Origin: Rhynchospora pubera
Lineage: Eukaryota; Streptophyta; Magnoliopsida; Poales; Cyperaceae
Direction: 5' to 3'
NCBI GenBank assembly: GCA_028095005.1
Contig: CM051462.1
Span: forward strand, 239,190,973 to 239,254,972
DNA: 64,000 nucleotides
In this document: one piece after another, positions 1-13,019 of the stretch
Position numbering within the stretch: the stretch's first letter is position 1
Layout: each line of letters starts with the position of its first letter
Translations under genes and position numbers: made by a program
The notes under the pieces: model-generated
Databases searched by the model: none
Told to the model about the DNA's origin: nothing
Seen by the model: only the letters and a program-made list of their open reading frames with translations

Positions 1-560
<560 letters not shown>

Positions 561-607
<47 letters not shown>
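561..607. repeat. (CT)n(TA)n microsatellite
   Basis: About 24 bases of CT repeat followed by about 23 bases of TA repeat. It matches in order and phase the tract at 167-275. Confidence 0.95.
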
Positions 608-953
608 GTGGATGGATAAAATACACTCTAGTGTACGGATCACCTCCCGTACGCTAGAGTCGTTTAGGAAATTCAAAAATCAAACGGTCGATCCGAATCA
701 TTCAAGTTGTTCTTCATATTGAAAAATTCTTGGAGACCAAATTTTACATTTTTTTGAATTTTTTTGCTATATATTATGATATTTAAAAAAAACGTTACAA
801 TTGGAGTAGTTCAGGCCCACCAATTTGTCTCCAAGAGGTTTTCAATTTGGGAATAAACTTGAACGGTTCGGATCGACTGTTTGAATTTTAAATTTCGAAA
901 TCGACTCGAGTGTACGGGAACGATCCGTACATCAGAGGGTATTTTATCACTCC
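608..953. mobile_element. MITE with long (~100 bp) imperfect terminal inverted repeats
   Basis: The left end (GGATAAAATACACTCTAGTGTACGG near 613) pairs with the right end, whose reverse complement reads GATAAAATACCCTCTGATGTACGG. Pairing continues inward through ...CCCGTAC..CTAGAGTCG... and AAACGGTCGATCCGAA... for about 100 bases. It has no ORF and is bordered on both sides by TATATA. This is a different family from the element at 276-560, although both lie in the same microsatellite cluster. Confidence 0.75.
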
Positions 954-2430
954 TATATATATTATCTTTCTTTATTTTAATAGGCTAGAAAAAGATGACT
1001 ATTTGAAAAATAATGTTACAAAAAAAATCTAGTTGAACCTTCCAAAAATACACGTGGATATCTTTTTGAAAAATAAATTATTTAAATACCACCTTACATT
1101 TTTCTATAAAAAAGTTTGATCTTTTATTTGAAATCAACATCAAGATCATATATCACGCAAATCAATGACCCATAATTGACATAACAATCATTTTCATCCT
1201 ATAGTGAAATTATTTCGATTTTTTTTAGATGTTTTTTATAAATAGTAAGGATATGTTTGCACTAATTAAAATTTAAAATAAACAACCAGTTTTTAAATTT
1301 TTTTTTTAAAAAAAACTCTATTTTACGTAAAATTATAATTCAAGATAATTGAGTTTAGAGTGGTAACTTTTAAATGCTGAAATTTAAAATAGGCAATTTT
1401 AATTTTTTAACCACGATGATACATATCTAATATTTCATTTAAAAAAGGATCTTGTTTGTCATTTATAAATTGACCTTTGTTATTTACCAAACCCGGACTT
1501 TCCACTCAAGGGGATAAATGTATATTTTTATTTAAAATTGAAAACAGATCCCATTAATATCATTTTATTTTAGAAGAATGTAACTCGACTGAAATACTTT
1601 ATTTAATTTAAAATTAAAATTTGGGCGCCTCGTATATATGCTAACAGGTACAGGAGTTACGAGATTTGGCACTAGTGATAAAGCCCCACAAATTACAATA
1701 GAATGAATAAATTAAAGGCCCACGAATACGAGAACAGTACATCGGAAGTTGGGAACTGTTTGTTCATTTATGGCCTCGGCGGATATGTAAAAGTAAAACA
1801 TACAGATACAGCTAGCACATCCTGACAATACAGCTAGCACATCCTGACAATAACATGTAAATTATATACACTAGCTATTGTATCGCTCCGCGCGATATAA
1901 GAAAGGAAAAAGATGGACTTGAGGACTTTACTATTATGTGAATTTTGATAAAATGAGTTAGAACTATTTGCTACTGGACATCACATACATAATCATTTTT
2001 ATTGTAACAGAATGTTGCTTGCAATGTAAAGTGATTTATCGAGCACAGGTGAGTTAGTACAAAGGGCATAAATAATAATTATATGAAATGGATCTGTTAA
2101 TTGACTGTCTAAAAAAGGATACAGCAAAATATACCTAAGACACAGTAATGGATTGCACAAACTCAATAGGCAATAGGGAGATAGATACGGTTTTAAGCAT
2201 AAGAAACTAAATAAGCTAAATGAGAAAGCAAGTCAATTTTATGAAACTAAAAAAATATTATTTTAAATAAATTAAACTTAATTCAGCAAATGAAAATCTC
2301 AATCCATTAATCCATGAAAGAGGGATTTTAACTATGAACGACCAACATACATACAACAGGAAATGACAAACTTGCATTTGATCCAAGCTTTAGAGAAAGA
2401 GGTTGATTTTTCTTTCTTCTTTTACTAAGC
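954..2430. other. AT-rich intergenic DNA with a short tandem duplication
   Basis: No ORF or splice-consistent exon set was found. The one notable item is a 22-bp unit, ACAGCTAGCACATCCTGACA plus AT, repeated twice in tandem at about 1807-1850. Confidence 0.6.
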
Positions 2431-5400
2431 CATCATAGCTTGTCTTGGGTCATGCTTGAAACTGTGGCACATGCCTGCTTGTCACATGACTCATTCAAAT
2501 CAGCCAAACCGGCAAGAAGTATGAATTCAAAATTTTATTGAAAAAGAATAATATATATGATATATTTATAATGTTCTATAAAGAGAGGCAACACTCACTG
2601 ATATGTGTACAAAATGGCATTGTTGAAATTTTGATGAGAGGCAAGACAAAATTGTTGCACAGAAACTCAATCAGACTTTATTTTTTTTATGAGGCGAAAA
2701 ATGGTCGACTTAAAAAGAAATATTAGGTCATGCTTTACAACAAAGATGATTATCAATTTATTAATATCTGAGATACACTTATGTGTTATGTTAAGTTCAA
2801 AAGGCTAATATATATTCAATTGCTACAGTTTAAATTTTGAAGAGAGGCAACACAAAATAGTTGTATTAAAGCTCAATCAAACTTTATTTATATTTTATTT
2901 TTTGAGAGAAAAAAGCATCAAATTAAAAAAAAAAAAACACACCTGGTCATGCTTCGCAACAAAGGCTCCTCATTTAATCCTCGGAGACACTCATTGCTCT
3001 CTTGAGCTATGCCTACGAGATATCATACAAAATATAAAAAATTCTTCAAACATTGATTCATATCTAAACTGAGGATAAAAAACTGGAGACAATACGTAAG
3101 GAGAACAAAACTCAATTTAATGAAAAAAGGCCTTACAATGCATCTTATCACCTTACCCCATGGTAAAAAAAAAGTAGGATACAATGCCAACAAATGAAAA
3201 ATCTTATATTTAGTTGTATGAAATCTATATTTAGATGCACCATGTAATGTTGCGTTAAATGTTGAAATCAGGGAAAAAAATTAATGCTGTCAATTAGATG
3301 CTTAAACTTACTTTTGCCTAATTTTTTCTTGCACGTTTCTAACATGCTACAGTTCACATGACATCTTACCATTAATATCAAATATGAAAGCAAAATCCTC
3401 CATTAGTAAATATTGGTCAAAATAGATAAAGATAAATAGATCAAAGAAAGCAGAGAGGAATATTAGCATACCCATACTGAAAGAAAGAAGTTTCCTCCTC
3501 TTGTCTGGCTATCTTTACTCTCTTGTACTACACGTTTCATAATAGTATTAGAATCAGAGAGACATATTAATTAGCAAACAAAACATAAAAAAAAAAGTCA
3601 ATTGAACAACTCATACTATATAGTTGATTACCCAGAGTCTCAGACCACCTCGAGTTCCTTCACAGATCCATTTTTCTTCTCAAATGAAGTGCTTCGTCAA
3701 TAATATTTGGTGCTGAATTTAGTAAAGCCTGTCGTACAAGCAAAAACCATAGTAATAATTTAGTAGGAACTAAAACAGAAGATAAAAGCAAGCACTCTGT
3801 GTATTGAACAAAACCTTAAAAGCTAGCAAGGTATCTAGACTCATTAAGTGCCCCTAAGAAAGTGAATTGACAAAAGCTGACCTAAAATGTAGTGAAAGAA
3901 AAACTGTCTGGTATACTGATCACAAAGAAAAGGTAGTAGGGCTTAGACTGCCCAAAAAAAAAAGAACACCTTTCCAAGTTAGACAACCCCAAAACCTGAG
4001 CCAGCATCTAGCCCGAGGAATATAATTATTTGGCCAAATGGTTTCCAAAGGGAGAAAAAAAGTAAGAATGAAATATGCGACAATGGCTAAAAGGAATACG
4101 ATAGTATTTTGATACCACATCTTTTTGTTAATCCTAAATAATTAGCATAATGATCGATCAATGTACTGAAGCCATACATATGGTAATAAATGGACGTCCA
4201 ACCGTAGAGACAAAATTTCCTCTTCCATGATACCTGGGTAGAAACATAGGATTTGATGATAAATCCAAAATTCTAAATCATCCAAGCAGCTTACTAAAGT
4301 GCATTGTATACACTGACCATTTGATAATTTTTGAAAGAGTCTTGTTTTTTAAATTAAGTGGGCAACTGTAAATGCCAAGCCCTCAATAAACCTGTATGTT
4401 TATCTACCACAGAAAGTCGCTCGCTAGGAACTGGTTTTCTGAAATATCAATAGCAAAGCACCACCAAGAATGAAATAGGACGGAGAATACAAAGACAGCG
4501 TACAAAGATTCACCTCGACCTGCATTCTGTACCACCTCTACAGCAACCTTCATGACTGAAAGTTCTATAGCTGGCATGTTATGTCTCTTCTGCAGTAACA
4601 TTGAACAATTCATGGACCCAATATAGCATAATATATATAGCATAAATATAGCCTAAATCATACAGTGCTACATTGACCAACTCCCTTTTTTTTGTAATCT
4701 AACTAATATTGTGCTATATTTAGGATATGTGCACAGTAGTCTGAACTGTACATTCAAAACTTGTTCTCCTATATAATTTGTAGTAGGTAAATATAAGAAA
4801 CAAACAGACATGGTGAAAAAATTACCTGAAACAACCAAGCTCGAAATAATAAAAGGATAACTCCAAAGAAAAACCACTCAAAACCAACAACACAAAATCA
4901 GCCAACCTGCAAAAGCATAAACTGAGATACAAAATAAGTAAAAGAAACCAAAAGAGATTATGAAAACAAAATGAAATTGTCTTACTGGGTACTAAAATAC
5001 TCATTTTATTTTGGTGCACCAATTGGATCGTACCGACACTTCAGACTGATATACAAAGTAAGAACCATATGAAATCAATAAAAATGAATTGGACAAAGTA
5101 AATGAACACCTAAGACATCTCAAGAACAACATTCGGTCATAGGTAATGATTTATTTATATCGCAAAAAGTAAATACTCATATAGCTGGTAAAAAAATAAA
5201 TGCAAAAATATCTTTGATCCCAAAATAATCAGCAGCTAACTCCATGTAGTTCTAATTGTAATCCAAGAGTTATTAAACAAAATAGAAAACATGCATTTAA
5301 TTATCAACAATGAACTACATGTTGACTTGATGTCCCCTTCCATCTTACAAAGAAATTCATCTTTCTTGTACCAACATCAAGGAAAGGCCAAAAAAAAGAG

Positions 5401-6300
5401 AAGACAAAACGCTGGGAACACAAAATCAAGCAAAAAAATAACTGAGAACCTTCGAATTGTTAAGCCGAAAGCATGTCAATCAACCAAGCTAACTGAGAAC
5501 CATCTGATTTAGGACACCTACCAGAATCAAGCAAAAAAATAAATAATCAATTAGGTTTCAACTTGTTCATAATTTAATAAACTGAGTTATATTACCAGAA
5601 TGGGCAGTAAAGTACTCCATTTTGTGGTCCGTAGGCTAAGGCGGCTTGGAAGACGCATATTTGTCTTCATTTGACCTCACTAAAAAAGTGAAAACACATG
5701 AGGGAGGACACTCACATGAGATGAGAAACCATTTGTGCCATTGTGCAAGGCTAGATATCGCTCTTCACAGCCAAAACAACCCCTAAAATTCTTCTAAAAC
5801 CCCTGCAAAGCAGATAGAAGCGCAATTAGAAGGAAAATATACCGTCACAATCAAACCTGAAATTGAATAATAAAACAACCTAAAATTTCAGTAACCAAAA
5901 ATCAGATACCAAATACCAAAGCTGATCCCTCATAAATCTAGCACCAAAAATCAGATAGAGATAGGAGCTTAGGATGGAGACAGGCCAGAGAGACCGATCT
6001 AGGTCAAGTAAGAAAATTAGAAAAATTGAAGTTGTTAGAACAAACGGAAGAAATGAAGGATACTGATAGAAGCATAGCCACTCAGTTTTTTGGTTTGGAG
6101 AAACAAAGAAGAAGAAGAATGCAAAGAATCAAGAGAAATGAAGGAAAGACAAACCTGCCTTGACTGAAAACCGCCGCCTCTTTTCTTCCAGCAATAAAGC
6201 AGATCGAAGAGCAGATCGAAGATCGGAGTTCAGAGCTTGAGTCGCACACCCCCATTTGTCACTCCAGCCCTCTCCTGGTCCCTCTTTCTCTTTCTCTGTG
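2430..6300 (-). CDS. Unrecognised multi-exon minus-strand unit, partial and possibly decayed
   Basis: I cannot name this gene and the model is incomplete. Read on the minus strand, several short blocks look protein-like and are bordered by AG...GT signals. 4518-4590 contains NMPAIELSVMKVAVEVV. 3630-3729 encodes ALLNSAPNIIDEALHLRRK. 3475-3530 contains ESKDSQTRGGNFFLSVW and is followed by GTATGC. 2945-3018 encodes AIAQESNECLRGLNEEPLL. 2436-2519 encodes LLAGLADLNESCDKQACAT and ends at a stop after TQDKL. A GC-richer segment at 6160-6300 followed by CAG|GTTTGTC could be the first, untranslated exon. Other blocks (4985-5045, 5595-5690, 5725-5805) have splice-like borders but hold stops, and two look like diverged copies of each other. 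It could be a real small-exon gene, a pseudogene or a noncoding RNA. Confidence 0.3.
2600..2965. repeat. Diverged tandem duplication of about 215-bp period
   Basis: The stretch 2600-2745 (GAAATTTTGATGAGAGGCAAG, CTCAATCAGACTTTATTTT, GGTCATGCTT.ACAACAAAG) is repeated in the same order at 2825-2965 (TAAATTTTGAAGAGAGGCAAC, CTCAATCAAACTTTATTT, GGTCATGCTTCGCAACAAAG). The second copy overlaps one of the protein-like blocks of the minus-strand unit, so the first may be a decayed duplicate of that exon. Confidence 0.55.
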
Positions 6301-7087
6301 TAAAGCACATCAACCTTTCTTAGCTAGTTCGCTCTATCTGTGCTAGGGTTTCGATGTGGCTATTGATGAAAAAGGTGAGGAAGAGAGGAGAAGTCTGCGA
6401 GGAGACAAAAGCACAGCAACAAAGTAAGAAAGAAGGAAGACAAAGCAGAATGGGGTTTCGCGCAACACAATAGGACAATCCAGACTCTTCAAGAGCAAGT
6501 AGCGAGGCCATTACAGTCCGCTGTACACATCAGAATGGGGAAGAAGTACGAAAGAGGAAGCGACATTGCGCGGAGAAAAGCAAAGACAGATCTAATAAGG
6601 AGAAAGCATAGAGTAGAGAACGGTATTGTGTGCAGAAAAGGCAAGGCCGATCCGATAAAAAGCGAAGGCAAGAGACGGCACAGAAATAGAAAACACAACA
6701 GGAAACCACACACGGATCGCAACATAGGAGCCCGACCAACTCATCCAGGTCATCACTATCCCACGCGGAGAAGGTAGACCAAACCAATCAACAACAGCGA
6801 AAGCAACGGAGGGTTGAGATGAAGGGAAGCAGCAGCAAGAGACGGCTGGGATTGAATATTATTTCTACAGTACTCCCCAGTTTGAAATTGAGGTATTTAT
6901 GATTTTAAAAGTAAATAAAAATGCTATATAGAAGAACCACTGGAGTTAATATTGGAAATGATATATACTTGAAAAGTAAACTGTTGGTGTTTTCATTTAC
7001 ATATATAATATAATATGGAGGAGTAAAAAATAAACTAGTTTGGAGGAGCTATTTATGAAGAATAAATATCATTTATGGTAAACATAT
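6301..7087. other. Upstream region of the minus-strand unit; no gene seen
   Basis: The stretch is GC-richer than its surroundings up to about 6870 and holds overlapping open frames on both strands. None resembles a known protein and none has supporting splice context. It may be promoter or 5' flanking DNA of the unit at 2430-6300. Confidence 0.4.
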
Positions 7088-8040
7088 GGGGCGTTTGTTT
7101 GTGTAGTAAGGAGTTGCATAACTTAAGGATGCCTAAGTGTTTATGTAGTGTTATGTAATAGATGTTTGGTTGTGTAGTAAGGATGACTAACTTAATGCAT
7201 GTATATATTCATGTCAAAAGATTAAAATGCCCTTAAATTTGAATTAGTATTATGTATTATATGTTGTGACCTAATTATTGTTAATTATTAATTATTATAA
7301 AAATTAATTATTAATGATGATAATAAATCATTTTTACTATTATGAAATATTAATAATTACTTTTAATTAAATATTATAAATATTATTATTTATTTTATAA
7401 TAAAAATTATTATTGATTAATTATCTTCAATTAATTATTATTTTAAATCATTATTATTAATAATTAATATTACTTGTTAAATATTATTAATTATAATAAT
7501 TAATCTTTGTTATTAATTATGATTTTTTTAATAATTATTGTTACTTATTAAGTATTATTATTTATTAATTAATATTAATTAATTTTTAATTATTATAAAA
7601 ATTAATTATTAATGATAATAAGAAAATCATTTTATTATTATGAAATATTATTAATTATTTTTAATTAAATAATATAAATATTATTAATTATTTAATAGTA
7701 AATCAATATTGTTTATTAATTATTATTATTACTTGTTATATATTATTATTTATTAATTATAATAATTAATATTTATTACTAATTATGATTTTTTAATAGT
7801 TATTGTTACTTATTAAATATTATTATTTATTAATTATTATAGATTATTAAATATTATTATTAATTATTTCTAAAGGGTATTGTTGGAAAAAAAAATTAAA
7901 GAGGACCGGTGCATAATTTATGTAACCTATTTATGTTGCATAACTTATGTAACCTTAAGGCATCTTATGTAAGAGGGGTTTGGCGACTTAAGGATACATA
8001 ACTTAAGTTATGCACCCTTTAAGTCACAAACAAACGCCTC
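7088..8040. mobile_element. AT-rich DNA transposon or MITE, about 950 bp, with terminal inverted repeats
   Basis: The left end GGGGCGTTTGTTTGTGTAG and the reverse complement of the right end, GAGGCGTTTGTTTGTGACTT, match at the tips. Subterminal blocks pair too (GCATAACTTAAGGATGC on the left, GTGCATAACTTAAGTTATG inverted on the right). TAT flanks both sides, consistent with a 3-bp target duplication. The interior is almost pure TTA/TAA-rich sequence in several internally repeated blocks, with no transposase ORF. GGGGCGTTTG-type tips are common in plant PIF/Harbinger-like MITEs; that assignment is an inference. Confidence 0.7.
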
Positions 8041-8327
8041 TATGGGAACTAATATAATATAATATAATAATGTAAGAAGATAGAATTAAAAATTTGTTGC
8101 AGGCCGAAAAGGAAAGAAAGACAAATCAAAATGGATGCGGAGATGTGGAGGGCTCATCGTCACGGTACGTGTTGAAAAATTGGAATTAATTCAGAGTGAC
8201 AGATGAGATGTTGGTGGACCGACTGGAGACTTGAAGAGGACTCCCGAGACGAGACCCCACTCTTCCTCTTTATTACTTTATTATTACTCGAAGAGGAAGA
8301 GGAAGAGCAAAAGAAAGAAGACGAGAG

Positions 8328-11300
8328 ATGAAGGCGCCTCTTTGCCTGAACAGGTTGAGGCGGCGGCATAATATAAGTATATCCTCTTACCTCCTCACCG
8401 TCTCCTTCATCACCTTCGCCACCGTCCTCTACTTTGAGTTTGAGGATTTCACTTGCCTCCTCCGTCGTCCCCTCTCCGCTGCTGCACGTCGTCTCCATGT
8501 CAGTCATGGTATGTTATATTATTGGGATCTGCTTCTCAATTTAATTTACCAATACCAATCAAATACTATAATTTATTTGGAAATGTTTTTATTTTATATA
8601 ATTCATTACTGCCCGTTACTTTTTCATAGAAACCCAAACGGAAAAGATGCATCTTCCATTCACCATTCAAACCACAAATAATGCTTGCGACATCTTTGCC
8701 GGCCGATGGGTGTACGATGAATCGGCGCGCCCCTTCTATGCCGAGCAGCACTGCCCCTACATCCAGCCTCAGCTCACCTGCCAGGCCCACCGCCGCCCTG
8801 ACACCGCATATCAGCACTGGAGATGGCAACCTCATGCTTGCTCTCTTCCAAGGTACTCTCCTACTTTCTTTTTTTTTTTTTTTTAATCTTCAAAAAAAAT
8901 TCTACTATTGTCCACAATTCACTACGATAATTTCATGCTTTTTTTAGTCATACAATTAATGCACCTTTCATTAGAGACATGCATTTCACTTTTTTTAAGG
9001 TTTGGTTTGGTGGACAAACCACCAATTTTTCCTTTCAACGAATTTACAGGAGTGATTTAATGCAAAATAGTTGGTTGATGAACCACTTTATCAAAGGTGA
9101 AAACGACAGAGGTACATATTGAAAACATAACCATCATTAATAAGAGCACGGCAGCAGCTTTTCCCATTGTGAGCTCATGTGTCATGTCCAAGGGCGCCTT
9201 ACAAATTCTGATCTGTGACCAATATTTTATTGGCTTGTTTACTTTTTGGTGGGCATATTCATAAATCATTATTTGTAACCTGTTTAGTCTTTGGTTGATT
9301 ACTTTTCGGTGGATTCGTTTGATTATGTCTTCCAATTGTTGATCTACTAAATCCACTTTTTTGGTTAGAACGAAAGCTCCACGTGCTCTCTCTCTTTTTA
9401 AAAAAATCATACCATATGAATGTTTTTGATATAACAATACACCTTAGTACTTATATAATTGTATATGTTATTTTTTATTTTCCTTTTTTTTGATATTATA
9501 TACTAGTACACAACTTGTTGGTTATTATTTTCAGTCATTTTAACTCACAACTTCTAAGTAAAATTTATATGACAATTGACATACTCATTTAATATACACA
9601 ATTATATAGGCAATTGTTTTCTGCTGAAAAAAAAATTTCATTCGCCTTAGATTTTTTACTGGTTGGTATATCTTCGATATAAAAAATCTTATTTTATTAT
9701 TTGGCTTGAATTTACCTGTGCAGTGATTTGATGATTAATTTGTCCCCAAGCGCGCAGTCTTTTAATTAAAATTTTACCCTTTCTGACCATATAAAGAAAG
9801 AATAACATTTGTTAATGTGGGGGGAAAAAATCTTAGTCCAACTGCTAATTCATCCCTTGTTCACGTGACTTCCAAACACAACACAGCTAATTAAGCAGAC
9901 AGCTTGTTGGCTACCGATCGAGTCTTGATATATGATAACCCCTTTTTGTTTGCATACGATATGCACCTCAATCACTCTTTTCAGTCACGTCTGTAGTTAG
10001 ATTGATACTTGAATTTGTAATTGTCAAGTGCAATTAAATACATGCAATGCTAATACCAAAAGGCACATCTGCTAAAAAATTTACTCCTCCGTATCTTTCT
10101 TCTTATTTGTTTTGGACTTTGGTTTCCCGTAGATCGTCTATTGATATAAAACACCTTTAATCTGATTTGCTGCAATATAATACAAATTTTTATTTAGTAC
10201 TATATGGAACAACCCTGATAGTGATAGTGACGTGGCAATCTTTCTTGTACCCAATTATGAATTACCCAAAAGATTGTTGTTGCTTTTATGTGAATCAATA
10301 TGATTGTTAGGTAAAGAGCACAAGTGCTTAAGTGGCAATGTTATTATAAATTTATAATGGCCTTTTGCTTTTGCGGTTACATGTAGGGGTGTCAAACGTG
10401 CGAAACATAAGCGGAATTGGCATGTTCCGTTTTTGTTCCAATTCCGCTAATGTAACTAAATTCTATTTCATTTCCGTTCTATTTCGTAAAACGGAACAAT
10501 TTCTATTTCGTTAGTTGTTCCGTTCATCATTATCTATTTATTTTAGCCCATTTTCCATTGATTTCAGCTAATTTTTCGATAAACGGAACACTAACACTTA
10601 CCAGGGTCCGTTTCGCTTTCAGAAATGAAATTGAAAACCTTTCCGTTAGCTGTTCTGTTTGGATGGAACGGAACGGAACGAAACGTCCGAAACGACACAC
10701 TTTTGACAACCCTAGTGACATGAATTTGGAGAACAGTGGCAGTGTCACTGTGTCAATGTGCCACGCCAATTTCACCAAACTTCACGTTATTTTGTCTAAT
10801 TCTTTGCGCAATGTGGTCCCCACCCCCACGCCATCCCACAATGTTTATTTATTTTGTTGTAAACTTAGTCCTGAGTCTCCTGACCTTATTTACCTTATCT
10901 TCATATAAAACAGCCTCATAGTTCAGATTTTCTGTGACAACCTCTTTGTTCCAATTCCGTTCTATAGACTAAATAAATGTTAACAATGTTTTCTGATGTC
11001 ATTCATTTACAAATATGGCAGCTTCAACGCAACTTTGATGTGGGAAATGCTCCGAGGCAAGCGCATGATGTATGTGGGGGATTCACTGAACCGAGGACAG
11101 TTTGTTTCCATGGTTTGCCTCCTGCACCGGGTCCTCCCAGATAACGCAAAGTCCTGGGAAACCTTCAACGGCGACTCTCTTACTGTCTTTACAGCCAAGG
11201 TGATCCTTTACTCCATTTCTTTTAGAATTAACAAAATTCTTTGGGTAAAGAGCATAACTAGAAATGCATGAAATCTGACTTGTTCTTTTTCCTAAACAGT

Positions 11301-12827
11301 TTCATTCTTCATACCTAGTAAACTTTACAAAAGGGGACGTGGTTTAAGTATTTGCTATGCATTGTGAAACTCTGATCTTCAATTCCAATATTTGTTCAAT
11401 CCTCTCAGGAATACAATGCTTCAATAGAGTTCTATTGGGCTCCATTCTTGGTTGAGTCTAACTCGGACAATGCAGTTATTCACAGAATCACAGATCGAAT
11501 TGTTCGTGCTGGTTCAATCAAAAAGCATGCCAAGCATTGGAAAGGAGTTGACATTTTGGTGTTCAATACCTATCTATGGTGGATGACTGGTCAGAAGATG
11601 AAAATTCTGTTAGTAATTTATGACTTGGATCTTTTTAATTTATTTCATTTTTTTTTCTTTTTGGATTGTTGCTTCCTAATACACCTAGGTACCTTCTTGA
11701 TTTATTAGTCTTGAAAAACACATTGGAATTGAACACATTGTATTGAACACATTTATGACTTGAAAAACACATTGTATTGCAAGCTTGGTCCTGCTCGGCA
11801 TAAATAACTAGTTACAACTTGCTTTTTACTTAATTCTGGGCAACTTATTTTTCTATAGTTTATATTCTTGATGTTCTTTATGCTTAATTTTCTATATATA
11901 ATTATATATGCACTCATATTGAATCATTGGGATGTTCTTTATAGTTGATTTTATTGGGTTTTTCTATAGTTTATACCCTTGGATTTAAATAGAAAAGCAG
12001 AGGACTCCTTTTGAAACATACAAGTGCCTGCATGACCAACCAATTTATACATAACAAATCGGAACAAAAATAATTCATGAACTATGCGAACCTCATCCTT
12101 TTCTCAAATATATTTCTTGTTACAATTTGAGGTAGGAACTTTCGCACAAGGAACAAACATAAGTCAAGTTGAAATAACAATTTCAATCTTTGTCCTATAA
12201 AAATAAATCTAAGTTGAATTAACAATCATAAATCTTTGTCCTTGCAAATGTTTTAGGAGGGGATCATTCGAAAGCGAAATGAGGGATATAACGGAGATGG
12301 AGACAGAGGATGCATATAGAATGGCATTGGGGAGATTAGTGAGGTGGTTGGAGAAGAATGTTGATAAAAATAAAACTCGTGTGTTCTTCGCCACCATGTC
12401 CCCCTCTCACGGGAGGTAATTAATTGTAAACAAACATGTTTATTTGTCGAAACGAGTACATTTTTATGTGAAATTGCAATACAGGAGCGAAGATTGGGGA
12501 GGTGAGGCAGGTGGGAACTGCTACAACCAAACTGGCCCGATTGAAGACGCGTCTTACTGGGGACCAAGCACAAGCAAGAGCATGATGCGAGTCTTGAAGG
12601 AAGTTTTTAGTGCTTCAAAAACAGTACCTATAACGGTGCTTAACATAACGCAACTCTCCGAGTACCGCAAGGACGCACACACCCAGATATACAAAAAGCA
12701 ATGGAACCCATTGACGCCCGAGCAACTTGCTAATCCTCGCAGCTATGCGGATTGTGTACATTGGTGCTTGCCCGGCCTTCAGGATACGTGGAACGAAGTT
12801 TTGTACGCCAAGCTTTTCTTTCCTTGA
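8328..12827 (+). CDS. Trichome birefringence-like (TBL) protein, polysaccharide O-acetyltransferase
   Basis: Six exons close in frame to 427 residues: 8328-8508, 8630-8852, 11022-11199, 11409-11608, 12257-12415, 12485-12827. TBL proteins are Golgi type II membrane enzymes that O-acetylate wall polysaccharides; the ESK1/TBL29 relatives act on xylan. Residues about 16-36 (ISSYLLTVSFITFATVLYF) form a signal anchor. The TBL domain begins at CDIFAGRWVYD. The catalytic GDS motif is VGDSLNRG (D155, S156) and the C-terminal DxxH motif is DCVHWCLPG (D403, H406). Both are intact. The start is the only ATG that gives the anchor. At the exon 2/3 junction the codon becomes Ser (AG|C), where the tandem copy has Arg. 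Intron 2 is 2.2 kb and hosts a MITE. The paralogue at 18.3 kb has the same later introns but lacks intron 1. The exact wall substrate cannot be read from sequence. Confidence 0.9.
10384..10714. mobile_element. hAT-type MITE in TBL intron 2
   Basis: Its ends are TAGGGGTGTCAAACGTG and, reverse-complemented from the right, TAGGGTTGTCAAAAGTG. They are flanked by the 8-bp direct repeat GTTACATG/GTGACATG (10376-10383 and 10715-10722, one mismatch). An 8-bp target duplication with TAGGGNTGTCAA tips is characteristic of hAT-derived MITEs. The interior is rich in GGAACGGAAC-type repeats. At 331 bp there is no transposase. It lies wholly inside the intron, so splicing of the host gene need not be affected. 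Confidence 0.85.
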
Positions 12828-13011
12828 TATAGAGGAGCAAAGAAATGATATATTTATTGAGTGTGTATGTATTTTACTTTTTTCCCCTTATGTTTATAAT
12901 TATATAGCTCTTTTCAGTGTAGCTTTAATTCGTCTTTTAATCCCTTCAATATATATCGCAAGTGTTGAGAAACCTCGAAACGACAGAGGTTAAGTAATCC
13001 AAGAGGGTGTG
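12828..13011. other. 3' flank of the first TBL gene
   Basis: AT-rich sequence after the stop codon, probably the 3' untranslated region. No other feature was found. Confidence 0.4.
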
Positions 13012-13019
13012 CAGTGCGC

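Noticed and set aside
6489..6787. Overlapping open frames on both strands at 6.5-6.8 kb
   Set aside because: Translations are Cys/Phe/Leu-rich or Arg/Lys-rich with no recognisable motif; more likely promoter or leader DNA.
8160..8507. 115-codon minus-strand frame over the first TBL exon
   Set aside because: It is antisense to a well-supported TBL exon and consists largely of Ser/Glu runs.
9057..9437. 126-codon minus-strand frame in TBL intron 2
   Set aside because: No family resemblance, no splice context and located within a long AT-rich intron.
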